A DNA stretch of 30,806 bases, taken from positions 1-30,806 of the IMG/VR virus record IMGVR_UViG_3300001533_001542. One strand, written 5' to 3'. A model generated the notes under the pieces. That model was not told the origin of the DNA. It made no database searches and was given only the letters and a program-made list of their open reading frames with translations. Numbering within the stretch: position 1 is the first letter of the stretch; the number at the start of each line of letters is the position of its first letter. Below, in pieces: positions 12,909 through 22,254 of the stretch. Origin of the DNA: a virus. A program made the position numbers and the translations under genes.

Positions 12909-15900
12909 ATGTCGGATATACCGATGATGCATGAAACAGAAGGATCATCATATCGCGGGTTGATACCGGCTCTTCAATCCTCATTTGTCAAGTTCGGTGA
13001 AAAGCTCGATAACACCGCCGATAAGATGGTTGATGGTCTTAACTCCGTTACAAAAACTACAATCGAAAAAACCGTAAACAGTGCCCTCGGCCCGATATCA
13101 ATGTTCATGCAGCCTTTTCAGGATGTGTTTGGTATCGATTTTGGAAGAGGACTTGCCAACCTTGTCAATTTTAAGCGGGGTACCGGCCTATTCGGTACTG
13201 GTAAAGCCTTCCGTGGCCCGCTTGATGAACGAACCATAAAACAGATTGATCCCGGATCTACCTTCCTCTCAAAGACACTAGAGCGCCTTCTCGGTGAGGA
13301 TGGAAAGAACAAGTTCACTTCTATCTTTGAGACACTTGGGGATTTTTTTAGTGGGGGAAAACTGTTCGGCATGTTCAAAGATGCCCTTGGTATTGGAAGT
13401 CTCATCATTGGAATTGCGGATATGGTGAAGGGAGCGATTGAGGGATGGAGGTTAGCGGAGGATTGGGGTGTTGAAAGTTGGATTGGGGCTATCGGTGGAG
13501 CCCTTGGTGGTACGGGAGAAGGTAAGGAAAACGCATTTCGGAATGCACTTACAAAGGGGGCATTGGGTGCGGGAATTGGAATGGCCGTGTTCGGCCCTGT
13601 TGGATTCATTATCGGCGGTATCATTGGGGCGGTAGGTGGAGCGATTCTTGGATATTTTGGGGGAGAGAAGATTGCACAATGGATTCAAAATGCAAAGGAT
13701 AGCATAACCGATTACATTGAAGATGAGGGGTGGGGAAGGATTCTTGGTGACTTTGCAGATGGCGCACTTCCCGGCGGCTTAGTAGGGCTTGCGCTTTTCG
13801 GCCCGGTTGGATTTATCATTGGAGCCGTTTTGGGTGGGGTGAGTAAAGTCCTATGGGAGTTTTTTGATCAGGACAATGCCCTCACAGAAGGCTTAGGTAA
13901 CCTCAAGACAAGTATTACCAGTTACATCACTGATACCGGATGGAACACTGTCCTCACCGAAGCGATTAGTGGTCCTGGGCCTCGTGTTGGTGCCCTCATC
14001 GGATCATTTGGTGGCCCGCTTGGATTGGTGGCGGGGTTCATACTTGGTTTAGGCGCACAAGCGATTATCAATTTTGTTTCTGCAAGTGAGTGGGGAGAAA
14101 GAATTAAAGAAGTAAAGAATAACATTCTAACCGCTGCGACAATATCGCTTATTAGATACCTTCCTCATGTTCCCGATTGGATTCGAGAGCCGCTTAGACA
14201 AGTGGCTTTTCTTGGTCCGGTAGGCCTTATTGCCGCTTCGTTTGTTGCGTATGGGCTTAAATCAATATCAGACTTCATGAATTCTGAAGATACAAAAACA
14301 ACAATCAGTGATACGAAGGAATCGGTCATTAACTTCATGAAGACTACAGATTGGGGAAGTATCCTCATGGATAACCTTGATCTTGGTCTTGGTATTAGCC
14401 TTGGACTTATTGGAGGCCCATTTGGTTTGATTGCGGGCTATCTTCTTGGGTGGGGAATAAAGTCTCTTGTTGAGTTTATACAAACTCCCCCCGTACAAGA
14501 TTGGATAAAAAGTACAACGACAAGCATTAGAAAGATTTTTAGTAGCGAGAAGTTTTACTCAACTATATCCTCAATTGAACTTCCAAGTGTAGTACAAGAG
14601 ATTCTTCATACTCCCTTCGGAATGATTGCCGGTTTCCTTGTATGGCACGGTATTGATGCGGTACGGGGATTTATTGACACTGCCGGAGATTGGGTAGCAA
14701 CACAACGTGATGTGGTTGTAGATCGAATTCAAACATTCCTTTCCGATCATGATGAGATAGTCAACATTGCACGTGGACTTGTCTCTACTGGTATTGAGAC
14801 ACTCCGTGGAATCGATTGGGCGGGGATTGGTAGTCGTATTGATCAACGTGTAGATGATATGAGGGACTATCTTTCAGATCATGGCGGGTTCTTCAATGTT
14901 ACACGGGGGGTCATAGACTCCTCAATCGGTTACTTGAGAGAGCTAAATTGGGGAAGTATTGGAGATAGGTTTCGTGATATACGATTCAATATCGGCCTAT
15001 ACTTATACAAGAACGGCGGATTCTGGAATGTAACGCGGGGTGTAGTAAACTCTGCAATTGCTTCTCTACAAGAATCACGCTTAGGACAAGCGGTTGAGGG
15101 AATGGGAGATAAAATACGGACGTATATAACCTCCGGTGAATGGAGAGAGGCGGTTGGGGAGCGCACAGAGGGGCTACGGGCTACTCCTGTTGGGATGATT
15201 GTTGCGGAGTTCATTCAGGGATCAATAGACTCAATTCGAGACTTTATTTCACGAGCACGTGATACTACAATCGGACAGTGGATAGAGAATGCGGTTGGAG
15301 GAATTCCTGAGTATTTTGCGGAAGTTGGGTGGCAAAGTATTCTTGGAAACTTCCTTAAGGGGGCGAAATCGGGAGCGATACGAGGACTCATAACGGGTGG
15401 CCCTGTAGGTGCGGTTGTTGGTGCTTTGATGGGTGGTGTTACAAACGTTCTGATGAATTACCTATCCGCAACCGGACTCCTTCCCGCTTGGTTAAAGGAA
15501 GGAAGGGATGCAATTGGATCATTCTTTCGGAATGTGAATTTTGAAGAGTTATTCTCAAATATAGCAACTGGTCTCGGTATCGGAATGGCAATAGGCGCCT
15601 TTGTTCTTCCCGGCCCTGTTGGATTTATTGTTGGCAGCCTTGTTGGTGCGGGTATCGGCGCTATATGGACATTCTTTAAGGGAGAGGGGTCAAAAGAGTG
15701 GCTTGGGGGCATCTCTCTTGGTAGAATCGTTAGTGGGATATTTGGGAATGCGAAAATAATGAGCATATTTTCGGGCTTACTTGGGACAATCGGATTTCCA
15801 ATGATTGGTGGTGCAATTGGCTCACTTGTCGGTAGTGTTCCCGGTGCGATTCTTGGTACCATTATCGGTGCGGTAATCGGATGGGCCTATCGTGGTATCA

Positions 15901-16202
15901 TGCGTGTACTCAATAAAACTGATGGCGATGCCATTGTAGAGGGTGTGACGAGTGACACCTCATTTCTCGGAATGTCGACAAGGCAAGAGGTAACAGGAGC
16001 ATTAGCGGGGTTTGGTATAGGGGCTGGTGGAACAATTATAGCAGCCTTAGCGGTTGGGGCTACTGGGTTTGTCCCCCTTGCTATTGCACTATTAGCGGGG
16101 GCAATTTTTGGGGTTGTAGGAAAGGCAATAGGAAGAGAGGTTTTTAACGCTAAGAGCTACACTGAAAGACTGGAAGCCATGTCCCCCATTATGGATTTTT
16201 AA
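12909..16202 (+). CDS. Tape measure protein, N-terminal and central part
   Basis: ATG 12909 (GAGGGG seven bases upstream) is preferred over TTG 12903. The 1097-aa product is the ruler that sets tail length and is ejected ahead of DNA. It has a helical N-terminus, then about ten glycine-rich hydrophobic modules of the form FGPVGFIIGxxxG, spaced about 65-72 residues apart from about 13590 to 15620. Each is linked by amphipathic helices with repeated W-G-x-I and a YI or FI segment. In the middle (about 14760-15060) are three shorter modules around NVTRGVV-S-I. The ORF ends at 16202 only because a 55-bp duplication shifts the frame; without it, it continues into the next ORF and would be 1320 aa. 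Confidence 0.85.
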   Translation: MSDIPMMHETEGSSYRGLIPALQSSFVKFGEKLDNTADKMVDGLNSVTKTTIEKTVNSALGPISMFMQPFQDVFGIDFGRGLANLVNFKRGTGLFGTGKAFRGPLDERTIKQIDPGSTFLSKTLERLLGEDGKNKFTSIFETLGDFFSGGKLFGMFKDALGIGSLIIGIADMVKGAIEGWRLAEDWGVESWIGAIGGALGGTGEGKENAFRNALTKGALGAGIGMAVFGPVGFIIGGIIGAVGGAILGYFGGEKIAQWIQNAKDSITDYIEDEGWGRILGDFADGALPGGLVGLALFGPVGFIIGAVLGGVSKVLWEFFDQDNALTEGLGNLKTSITSYITDTGWNTVLTEAISGPGPRVGALIGSFGGPLGLVAGFILGLGAQAIINFVSASEWGERIKEVKNNILTAATISLIRYLPHVPDWIREPLRQVAFLGPVGLIAASFVAYGLKSISDFMNSEDTKTTISDTKESVINFMKTTDWGSILMDNLDLGLGISLGLIGGPFGLIAGYLLGWGIKSLVEFIQTPPVQDWIKSTTTSIRKIFSSEKFYSTISSIELPSVVQEILHTPFGMIAGFLVWHGIDAVRGFIDTAGDWVATQRDVVVDRIQTFLSDHDEIVNIARGLVSTGIETLRGIDWAGIGSRIDQRVDDMRDYLSDHGGFFNVTRGVIDSSIGYLRELNWGSIGDRFRDIRFNIGLYLYKNGGFWNVTRGVVNSAIASLQESRLGQAVEGMGDKIRTYITSGEWREAVGERTEGLRATPVGMIVAEFIQGSIDSIRDFISRARDTTIGQWIENAVGGIPEYFAEVGWQSILGNFLKGAKSGAIRGLITGGPVGAVVGALMGGVTNVLMNYLSATGLLPAWLKEGRDAIGSFFRNVNFEELFSNIATGLGIGMAIGAFVLPGPVGFIVGSLVGAGIGAIWTFFKGEGSKEWLGGISLGRIVSGIFGNAKIMSIFSGLLGTIGFPMIGGAIGSLVGSVPGAILGTIIGAVIGWAYRGIMRVLNKTDGDAIVEGVTSDTSFLGMSTRQEVTGALAGFGIGAGGTIIAALAVGATGFVPLAIALLAGAIFGVVGKAIGREVFNAKSYTERLEAMSPIMDF

Positions 16203-16250
16203 CGCTAAGAGCTACACTGAAAGACTGGAAGCCATGTCCCCCATTATGGA
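16141..16250 (+). repeat. Perfect 55-bp tandem duplication
   Basis: Positions 16141-16195 and 16196-16250 are identical over exactly 55 bases, starting TTTTTAACGCTAAGAGC and ending CCATTATGGA. The flanking bases differ (G and A on the left, T and G on the right), so the unit is exactly 55. Because 55 is not a multiple of 3, the tape measure frame breaks here; deleting one copy joins both ORFs in frame. Confidence 0.95.
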
Positions 16251-16926
16251 GCCTTTAGCATCGAAAATAGAATCGGGGGACTTATTAGACATCACAGAAC
16301 AAGAAGCACTCGCAATCGAGTCATTCCTTCAGCACTTTACAGAAAGTGGGCACTCCGATAGAATACGAGAAGGAGCAGACACTGCAAGATTGGAGGCACT
16401 CTCAGCGATTATTGATTTTAAGCGAGGTAGAAGCAACGGAATTAGTGAAGACCCGGAGCTAATTGAAGCTCTTGCGGCAGAAGCCTTCGATATATCACTT
16501 GTTAGGCAATACTGGGGGGGTTTAACTAGATCGAGGAACATCCTTAATCCTGTTATCCCAGCCCTCCAACGTTTTGCTGAAGGGTTTCAAACTGTATTCG
16601 GTGAATCAACTGGATACAACTTTAGAAATGAGAATGACTTCATCCTTCGTCCGAATGGGGAAGTGATAAGTACTCACCCCAATGACACTATTATAGGATT
16701 GAAGGATATTGATACCTCAATGCAAGAAGCTGAGAGAACAACCGTTGCTGCTCTTGCGACTATCATGGGGACAACCGGCAGTGGGGGGTCTACGGTAGTA
16801 GATGAGATACGGGGGCTTCGGGAAGACATGAAGAAAACAAAATCGGGAACAATGGTGCAGAACAACTATACAAGCCGATTCAATCCGATGAATGTTGCTC
16901 GCTCTCTCACCATGGAGGTTTTGTAA
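16234..16926 (+). CDS. Tape measure protein, C-terminal part, separated by the duplication
   Basis: ATG 16234 lies in the second repeat copy and has no proper ribosome binding site. The residues MSPIM at the start also occur at the end of the preceding ORF. The 230 aa are mainly helical (DLLDITEQEALAIESFLQHF; DEIRGLREDMKKTKSGTMVQ) and end in NPMNVARSLTMEVL, like a tape measure C-terminus that docks at the baseplate hub. It is probably not a separate gene. Removing one 55-bp copy places it in frame after 16178 of the upstream ORF. Confidence 0.75.
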   Translation: MSPIMEPLASKIESGDLLDITEQEALAIESFLQHFTESGHSDRIREGADTARLEALSAIIDFKRGRSNGISEDPELIEALAAEAFDISLVRQYWGGLTRSRNILNPVIPALQRFAEGFQTVFGESTGYNFRNENDFILRPNGEVISTHPNDTIIGLKDIDTSMQEAERTTVAALATIMGTTGSGGSTVVDEIRGLREDMKKTKSGTMVQNNYTSRFNPMNVARSLTMEVL

Positions 16927-17694
16927 ATGAGCAATCAGACCATTATCATCCAAAAGGGGGGGGTAGACGTTCTTAGTGGAACGGGAATACAGATGTACAT
17001 GGAGGACGCCCTTAGCGTTCGGGCATCGTCGCAATGGGATGCACCATTTCAATCGATACAAGAAGGGGCTTCCGATTTAGCAAATGCTATAAATACTTTC
17101 GGATCACTAATAGGGGCTTTTCGGGGTGAGGAGTCTGAAGATGCTTCCCTTATCAATCCCTCAAAATGGAACTTGTCATTTCAAACGAAGTATGCAACGT
17201 TTCAAGTTTGGAAATACAGTGAACCAATTGCATTTAACATTTCGGTAACGTTCTTTCTCGGAATGGCGGACATCTATGATGTAAAGAAAGAAGTGATTAT
17301 CCCCGTATCAAGACTGATGAAGCTTGTTCTTCCAACTGAATCCACAAAAGATAAAACTATTTTTGAGAGGCTTACGAAACTAATTGCACCCGGCCCTTCA
17401 ATGGATGATTTAGTAAGCGCAGTGTTTGAGGGAGATGCAATACAAAAAGTAGACTTTGGGAGTAAGGAATCATTCATTACCGTTAGAATGGGAAAATTTC
17501 TACGCCTTGAGGATTGCTTCATTTCATCGGTAGAACCAACGTTTAGCGAGACTCTTACCGATGATGGATATCCAGTATCGGCGTCTGTACAGATTGGGAT
17601 ATCTACACTAACGGTAGCAACAACAAACATGATAGACTCCATGCTTGGTATACAACAAAAGGGGGGAACCGAGACTGTTAGGGGGCATACATAA
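16927..17694 (+). CDS. Baseplate tube-initiator-like protein
   Basis: ATG 16927 directly follows the previous TAA, with GGAGG upstream. Two hundred fifty-five residues; beta-rich, with NPSKWNLSFQTKYATFQVWK, AFNISVTFFLGMADIYDV and a C-terminal GKFLRLEDCFISSVEPTFSE then YPVSASVQIGISTLTVATT. The last block (LEDCF-SSV-P-FS...G-P-SA-V-I-T) resembles baseplate tail-tube initiator and gp48/gp54-like proteins that nucleate the tube on the hub. It lies right after the tape measure and before the gp53-like gene, which is the expected place. It ends in a TAATG overlap. Confidence 0.65.
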   Translation: MSNQTIIIQKGGVDVLSGTGIQMYMEDALSVRASSQWDAPFQSIQEGASDLANAINTFGSLIGAFRGEESEDASLINPSKWNLSFQTKYATFQVWKYSEPIAFNISVTFFLGMADIYDVKKEVIIPVSRLMKLVLPTESTKDKTIFERLTKLIAPGPSMDDLVSAVFEGDAIQKVDFGSKESFITVRMGKFLRLEDCFISSVEPTFSETLTDDGYPVSASVQIGISTLTVATTNMIDSMLGIQQKGGTETVRGHT

Positions 17695-18005
17695 TGAGAT
17701 ACCAATTTATGAAAAAGTCTACTCGAGATGGAGTGGGCGGAGACTTCTATTATGACATTCTCTCAACCCGATATTCCGATGACATTCCAGATAGTACAAA
17801 TCAAGTTACCATAACATCTCTTCTTATCGATCGGTTTGATCTGTTTGCCGCAAAGGCGTATGGGAGTATGGCCTATGCCGATCTTGTTCTTGATTTCAAT
17901 GGAATTGCACACAGAAGTGAGATGGTTGTGGGTGAGCCCCTCATTGTCCCAACGAAAGCCGCTTTAGATTCGTTTATTCAAAAGTGGAAACAGGATGATG
18001 TATGA
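17694..18005 (+). CDS. gp53/LysM-like baseplate wedge protein
   Basis: One hundred three residues, coupled by TAATG upstream and ATGA downstream. The core, LIDRFDLFAAKAYGSMAYAD, continues with LDFNGIAHRSEMVVGEPLIVP. This matches the LysM-like fold of baseplate wedge proteins (T4 gp53 type and the tail protein X family), with a D-L-A-Y-G helix, an N-G-I turn and a G-x-x-L-I-V-P strand. In the virion such proteins join wedges to the hub. The length is typical of the small versions. Confidence 0.7.
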   Translation: MRYQFMKKSTRDGVGGDFYYDILSTRYSDDIPDSTNQVTITSLLIDRFDLFAAKAYGSMAYADLVLDFNGIAHRSEMVVGEPLIVPTKAALDSFIQKWKQDDV

Positions 18006-19186
18006 TCAATCTAACGGAGGGAACGTATCTAAAGGCGAATATAGATCGTATTACGGATTTCAACTTTCCTCCGGGATGGCTATCCTTCTCCCTCATTGAT
18101 TCTATCCATTCATTCTATCCGAGAGCATCCGTACAAGTGAAAGACAAATCGGGAGACCTTTATGAGACGCTTGCAACCGTTCCCGGAATTAAGTGGATGG
18201 GGGTAGAATATGGACGAAAGGGAGGGGATTCTGTTGGTGATCCGTCCCTCAATTTTGTCGTAAACCAAGAAAACTTTGTCCGAAACGAAGAAAATCCGCA
18301 CACCTATTCTGGGATCATTGACTTTCAGATGCTTCATGAATGGTCCTCACAACAAGAGACGGCTACCGGAACGTACAAGGGTGCGCTATCAAAAGTGGTA
18401 TCCGATATGGTTTCCTTCTATTCATTCAGTAGAACAAACATTGAAACAACAAGTAATACCGGAACGTGGTATCAAGGGAACAAGACGAAAGCTCGATTCA
18501 TTCAAGAAGTGGCAATCCCTATCGCGTACTCTTCTACTTCAAGTGAGACGCCATACTTTGCTTTCATCGATCTAAAGAATCAATTTCACTTTCGTAGCTT
18601 TGGGAATATGCTTCAAGAGCGGCCCTCGCAAGAACTATACGTTTCTCCCTCAACCAATCAGATAGGAATGCGAGTGATTAGCATATCATCATGGGGGGAG
18701 TCATATACATCATATCTTAAACATGACAATACAAAAGTGGTAGCCCTTGATTCCTCCGGGAGTGTAAACAACATTGACATTGCCACCTCTAATTCAATTC
18801 CCGTTACGCGGGGGGTAAATCTTGTAGCAAACAAAACCGATACGTCTGTTACCTCCTACCCTCAGTTCTTGTGGGGAACAACACAAGGACCGAATGAGAG
18901 GGGAAAAGCCCTCTTTCAAACTCGGGATACGTTGTTTCAAGATCGTCATCTTGTTGTGATTCCCTTTGAACCAACTATTTTTTCCGGCCACACTATTAAG
19001 ATGACGGCGGTACACCGAACGGGTGGAGGAACAACGTCTACTCGTGTATCGGGAGTATATCTTGTAGAGATGAGTGAGCATCTTTGGGATGGGGAAACGG
19101 TCACACCTGTTACGAAACTCCTCCTATGTCGAAAGAATGCAGAGGGTGTTGATCGCTCTACTCCGGTTGGAAGGAAAATGGTATGA
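18002..19186 (+). CDS. Baseplate hub protein, gp27-like
   Basis: Three hundred ninety-four residues. N-terminal beta barrel-like start (YLKANIDRITDFNFPPGWLS) and an SFYPRASVQVKDKSGDLYE segment typical of the first hub barrel. A second domain contains a helix (GALSKVVSDMVSFYSFSRTN) and a peptide with FAFIDLKNQFHFRS, recalling gp27 and late-control-D type hubs. It is followed by the spike gene, overlapping by ATGA, as in T4-like and P2-like order. It would form the trimeric ring that carries the spike. Confidence 0.75.
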   Translation: MINLTEGTYLKANIDRITDFNFPPGWLSFSLIDSIHSFYPRASVQVKDKSGDLYETLATVPGIKWMGVEYGRKGGDSVGDPSLNFVVNQENFVRNEENPHTYSGIIDFQMLHEWSSQQETATGTYKGALSKVVSDMVSFYSFSRTNIETTSNTGTWYQGNKTKARFIQEVAIPIAYSSTSSETPYFAFIDLKNQFHFRSFGNMLQERPSQELYVSPSTNQIGMRVISISSWGESYTSYLKHDNTKVVALDSSGSVNNIDIATSNSIPVTRGVNLVANKTDTSVTSYPQFLWGTTQGPNERGKALFQTRDTLFQDRHLVVIPFEPTIFSGHTIKMTAVHRTGGGTTSTRVSGVYLVEMSEHLWDGETVTPVTKLLLCRKNAEGVDRSTPVGRKMV

Positions 19187-19950
19187 TGAATCTCAATCTT
19201 TACTTTGGGAAAGTAGAAGATAATGACGACTCTAATAAGAAGGGGCGGCTACAGGTGCGCCTCATTCCCGAAATGCAAGGTGTACAAACCGCTGATCTTC
19301 CTTGGCTTGTTCCCTTTCTTGGAGGATCGGTAGATGGAGGTTCATTTCAAACCGCCCCCCTTGAGGTTGGAAGCACCGTATGGTGTTACTTTCAAGATGA
19401 AACGTTTCAGCATGGGTGGTACATATCCGGGGTGTTCTTCGATCAGAAGGTTGACTTTACTAATACAGAAACCGACCTCTCAAACATTACCGATGCGTCT
19501 GTTGGAAACTACAAGGACTTGCGCCTTACCCGTTATACCGATGGAACGATTCACTTTCACAACGTGAATACCGGAGTAACCGGTATCTATCACAATACCG
19601 GTAGCTACGTTATATTCGATGGAAACGGTGGTATCATCGGATATGCGAAGGACAAGATCAAGCTGTATAATGATACCAATTCTATCGAGCTTGGTACGTC
19701 CGGTGGAATTACAATTGATCCCGGTACTGGAACGGTAGACATTGGAGGAAGCGCAAAGTCTCTTGTTACCTATGCAGACCTTGTACAGATTCTCACCTTT
19801 CTCTTTGCAAACTTAGATAGCAGAATTCATATTGATCCATTATCAGGAATGACAGGTACGGTAAATCCGACACACATAAATCTCACATTTAATCCGAACT
19901 ATGAAACACAGAAAGCGAACATGGAAGCAACAAAGGTGAAAACAAGCTAA
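19183..19950 (+). CDS. Central spike protein, gp5-like OB fold
   Basis: Two hundred fifty-five residues. The N-terminal ~95 residues form an OB fold: FGKVEDNDDSNKKGRLQVRL, then LPWLVPFLGG and GSTVWCYFQDETFQHGWYIS, very typical of gp5/VgrG-type spike bases. A repetitive beta region follows, with DGTIHFHNVNTGVTGIYHNT and IELGTSGGITIDPGTGTVDI, forming the trimeric beta-helix-like tip. No lysozyme domain is present, unlike T4 gp5. It follows the hub by an ATGA overlap and precedes the gp25-like gene with TAATG, so the three are co-translated. Confidence 0.85.
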   Translation: MMNLNLYFGKVEDNDDSNKKGRLQVRLIPEMQGVQTADLPWLVPFLGGSVDGGSFQTAPLEVGSTVWCYFQDETFQHGWYISGVFFDQKVDFTNTETDLSNITDASVGNYKDLRLTRYTDGTIHFHNVNTGVTGIYHNTGSYVIFDGNGGIIGYAKDKIKLYNDTNSIELGTSGGITIDPGTGTVDIGGSAKSLVTYADLVQILTFLFANLDSRIHIDPLSGMTGTVNPTHINLTFNPNYETQKANMEATKVKTS

Positions 19951-20345
19951 TGGCAAATCTAAAGAGCGATGTACAGTATTTTGACTCTACAATAGATGGA
20001 ACGGTACGAAACGGGCATCTTCAGGAGCGATATGAAGGGGATGCGCTTCGTACTGCCCTTCTTCTTTGGATTGGATCGTTCAACGGCGACTTCATTGGAG
20101 GAGAACCAAGAGGCGGGTACGCTTTTAGTGCGCTTAGTGCTCCACTAAATGAGGATGGCGCTTCTGAGGTACAAGAACGAATTCTCTATGGTCTTCGACA
20201 TGATTTTCCTATTACGGTAAACGTAAATTCAATCATCATCTCTATCAATGAACAAAAGCGAATGTGGAACATTGAACTTGACGTAACCGCCCCTAACCTC
20301 GGATTGAGGGCCACAATTGACGAATCGATACGAGCGATAGATTAG
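19950..20345 (+). CDS. gp25-like baseplate wedge protein
   Basis: One hundred thirty-one residues, in the usual 100-140 size class of gp25/GPW-type wedge proteins. Features are EGDALRTALLLWIGSFNGDF then EVQERILYGLRHDFPITVNV and IISINEQKRMWNIELDVTAP. The C-terminal beta-helix-beta arrangement is typical. In contractile tails gp25 contacts the first sheath ring and starts sheath assembly. Neighbours are the spike upstream and baseplate J downstream, exactly as in other phages. Confidence 0.8.
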   Translation: MANLKSDVQYFDSTIDGTVRNGHLQERYEGDALRTALLLWIGSFNGDFIGGEPRGGYAFSALSAPLNEDGASEVQERILYGLRHDFPITVNVNSIIISINEQKRMWNIELDVTAPNLGLRATIDESIRAID

Positions 20346-20358
20346 ATAGGAGTATACT

Positions 20359-22254
20359 ATGGATTTTGACTATGAGTCCATTCGATCACGAATGATAACG
20401 AATCTCAAAAAGCGGGCTTCTTGGAAGAATGTACTTCCAATTTCAGTAAATGTAAAGATGATTGAAACGGTTGCCGAAGAGATCGCCGAACTTGCCCGCT
20501 ATGATGAGTATCTCTTGCGAGAATCAAAATGGGACCTTGCACGAAATGTATCTTCTCTTGTGAATCAATCGATTATGTTGGGGTATCAGCCTCATCGAAA
20601 AGTGGGGGCTACCGGGGTTGTTCAAGTTTCAAGTAATGAGCTTGCATTTTCAGACCCTTGGTTGGAGTATGAAGCATATAATGAAGACGACTATGTGAGA
20701 CACAACAACAAAATATGGAAGTGTACAAGTGATGAGGTAACGGAAGAACCATCAAGCACCGCTACGAACTGGACGAGAGTGCGTACCTTCCATACTTCAA
20801 ACATCGGAATTCCAAAATGGTGTCAATTTACCGGAAGTAACGGCCTTACCTATACTGGTGTTGAGGCCGTTACCCTTCTCGCTTCTCAAGATTATACAAG
20901 TGTAAATGTAGTGCAAGGGACTCCACAACTATACACCGCTACCGCTACGGGTGACACATTTGAAGAAGTGTATATTGAAGATGGAAGTATAGAAGAGAAT
21001 GTGTATGAAGTCTACGTGAATGGAGTAAAATGGACAGAGATTGACAATCTACGGAATGCTGAAGCGACGGATACGAAATTCCAAACAATTCTCCACCCCA
21101 ATTTCGAGGGTGTATACTTTCGGTTTGGTGACAACATTACCGGTAAGAAGCCGAATAGCGGAAACACTATTTCCATCTACTGGATCAAGACGGATGGCGC
21201 ACTTGGGAACATTTCCACCCTTGGAGGGATCACGGGGATTTCTACAACGATATCGGACGTAACGGGAAGTGTCGTACCGATGTATACGTGGAATTACAAT
21301 ACGATTGCCGGTGGAAAGGGGAATGAGGACATTGAGTCTATCCGTCGTAACGGTACATTCACCTTCCAGAGTGGTGATCGCCTTGTATCGGTGCCGGACT
21401 ACAAAGTGTTTTTGGAAAGTGAGTTTGACTTTATTGGAAAAGCTGTCGTGTGGGGAGCCTATGAGCAGAACTTAGATGCCGGGAACGATCCGTGGGAGTA
21501 TATTGCGGCGGATGAGAATTTAATCTACATTGCCGCGATTACACCGGGAAGTACTCCTATCGATTTCCTAAAGAATGCCGATGGAAGCGATAGAGACGAC
21601 TACAAAACAACGCTCATAGAAGCGATGAGGGAATTGAAGTCCCCAACGGATGTTGTGAGTTTTGAGAATGTTGAGTTTATCTATGTAACGGCCGAATCTA
21701 CAATATATGTAGATAATGCGAACTACTCCCTTGCGGAAATGGTAACGACGGTAACGGAAACCATTATGGAGGAGTACGGTATTGAGAACTTGCTTTTCAA
21801 ACAAGCAATCTATGCGTCAAACTACAATCGAGTGATTGATACGGTAGACGGGGTTCGATACCATAATACTGAGTTTGCATTCTATCGCTTGACTGAATTC
21901 TCATCATCCTCCTATGATATTGCGGACATCCTTCCCCTCCCAACGATTGAAACCGGTTCGGTAACAGTGTATGCAATTCGAGGAAGTAATACATTCACCA
22001 TTGCAACCGATGATGGTTCGGGAAACTTGGTAGCGGAAAGCGGATACACCCTATCGGCCGGGGCTTCTATTGTTTATTCAACCGGGGCCATTGCACTGAC
22101 GGTAGCGAGTGGTCTATCAGAACCCTATCAAGAGTATACCATCAAAATCACATACGATACGGTAGATGATGATCTTGTACCAACGAAGCGATACCAAATT
22201 CTATACTTCAATGAGGACGCTATTAGTATAACGGCCGAATACTATGAGGAGTAG
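20359..22254 (+). CDS. Baseplate J-like (gp6-type) wedge protein with extra modules
   Basis: Six hundred thirty-one residues from ATG 20359, AGGAG six bases upstream. The N-terminus is helical (NVKMIETVAEEIAELARYDE), followed at about residues 99-144 by an inserted module YNEDDYVRHNNKIWKCTSDE...NWTRV that resembles a CBM5/12-type carbohydrate-binding fold. The baseplate J core includes VYFRFGDNITGKKPNSGNTI then ISIYWIKTDGALGN and a DIESIRRNGTFTFQSGDRLV block, which are the usual landmarks. Residues about 530-631 contain a beta module (TDDGSGNLV...IVYSTGAI) also found in the next gene. It would form the wedge ring. It ends at TAG next to, and in frame with, the following gene's start. Confidence 0.85.
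   Translation: MDFDYESIRSRMITNLKKRASWKNVLPISVNVKMIETVAEEIAELARYDEYLLRESKWDLARNVSSLVNQSIMLGYQPHRKVGATGVVQVSSNELAFSDPWLEYEAYNEDDYVRHNNKIWKCTSDEVTEEPSSTATNWTRVRTFHTSNIGIPKWCQFTGSNGLTYTGVEAVTLLASQDYTSVNVVQGTPQLYTATATGDTFEEVYIEDGSIEENVYEVYVNGVKWTEIDNLRNAEATDTKFQTILHPNFEGVYFRFGDNITGKKPNSGNTISIYWIKTDGALGNISTLGGITGISTTISDVTGSVVPMYTWNYNTIAGGKGNEDIESIRRNGTFTFQSGDRLVSVPDYKVFLESEFDFIGKAVVWGAYEQNLDAGNDPWEYIAADENLIYIAAITPGSTPIDFLKNADGSDRDDYKTTLIEAMRELKSPTDVVSFENVEFIYVTAESTIYVDNANYSLAEMVTTVTETIMEEYGIENLLFKQAIYASNYNRVIDTVDGVRYHNTEFAFYRLTEFSSSSYDIADILPLPTIETGSVTVYAIRGSNTFTIATDDGSGNLVAESGYTLSAGASIVYSTGAIALTVASGLSEPYQEYTIKITYDTVDDDLVPTKRYQILYFNEDAISITAEYYEE

Noticed and set aside
13118-15862. Several long minus-strand ORFs opposite the tape measure (for example 13118-13624 and 15458-15862)
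   Set aside because: Their Pro/Ile-rich translations are the mirror of the glycine-rich repeat codons of the + strand gene. They have no ribosome binding sites and lie fully inside a convincing gene.
19183-19950. Lysozyme domain in the spike protein
   Set aside because: The protein goes from an OB fold directly to a beta-repeat tip. No catalytic Glu/Asp arrangement or extra ~160-residue domain is present.
628-22254. TAG reassigned to an amino acid in this phage (genetic code 15-like)
   Set aside because: In-frame TAGs join some neighbours, but TAG is the terminal codon of many well-defined genes (1256, 10862, 12735, 12892, 20345). Reading through them would give unexplained overlaps with the following genes, and several TAGs form part of good ribosome binding sites.
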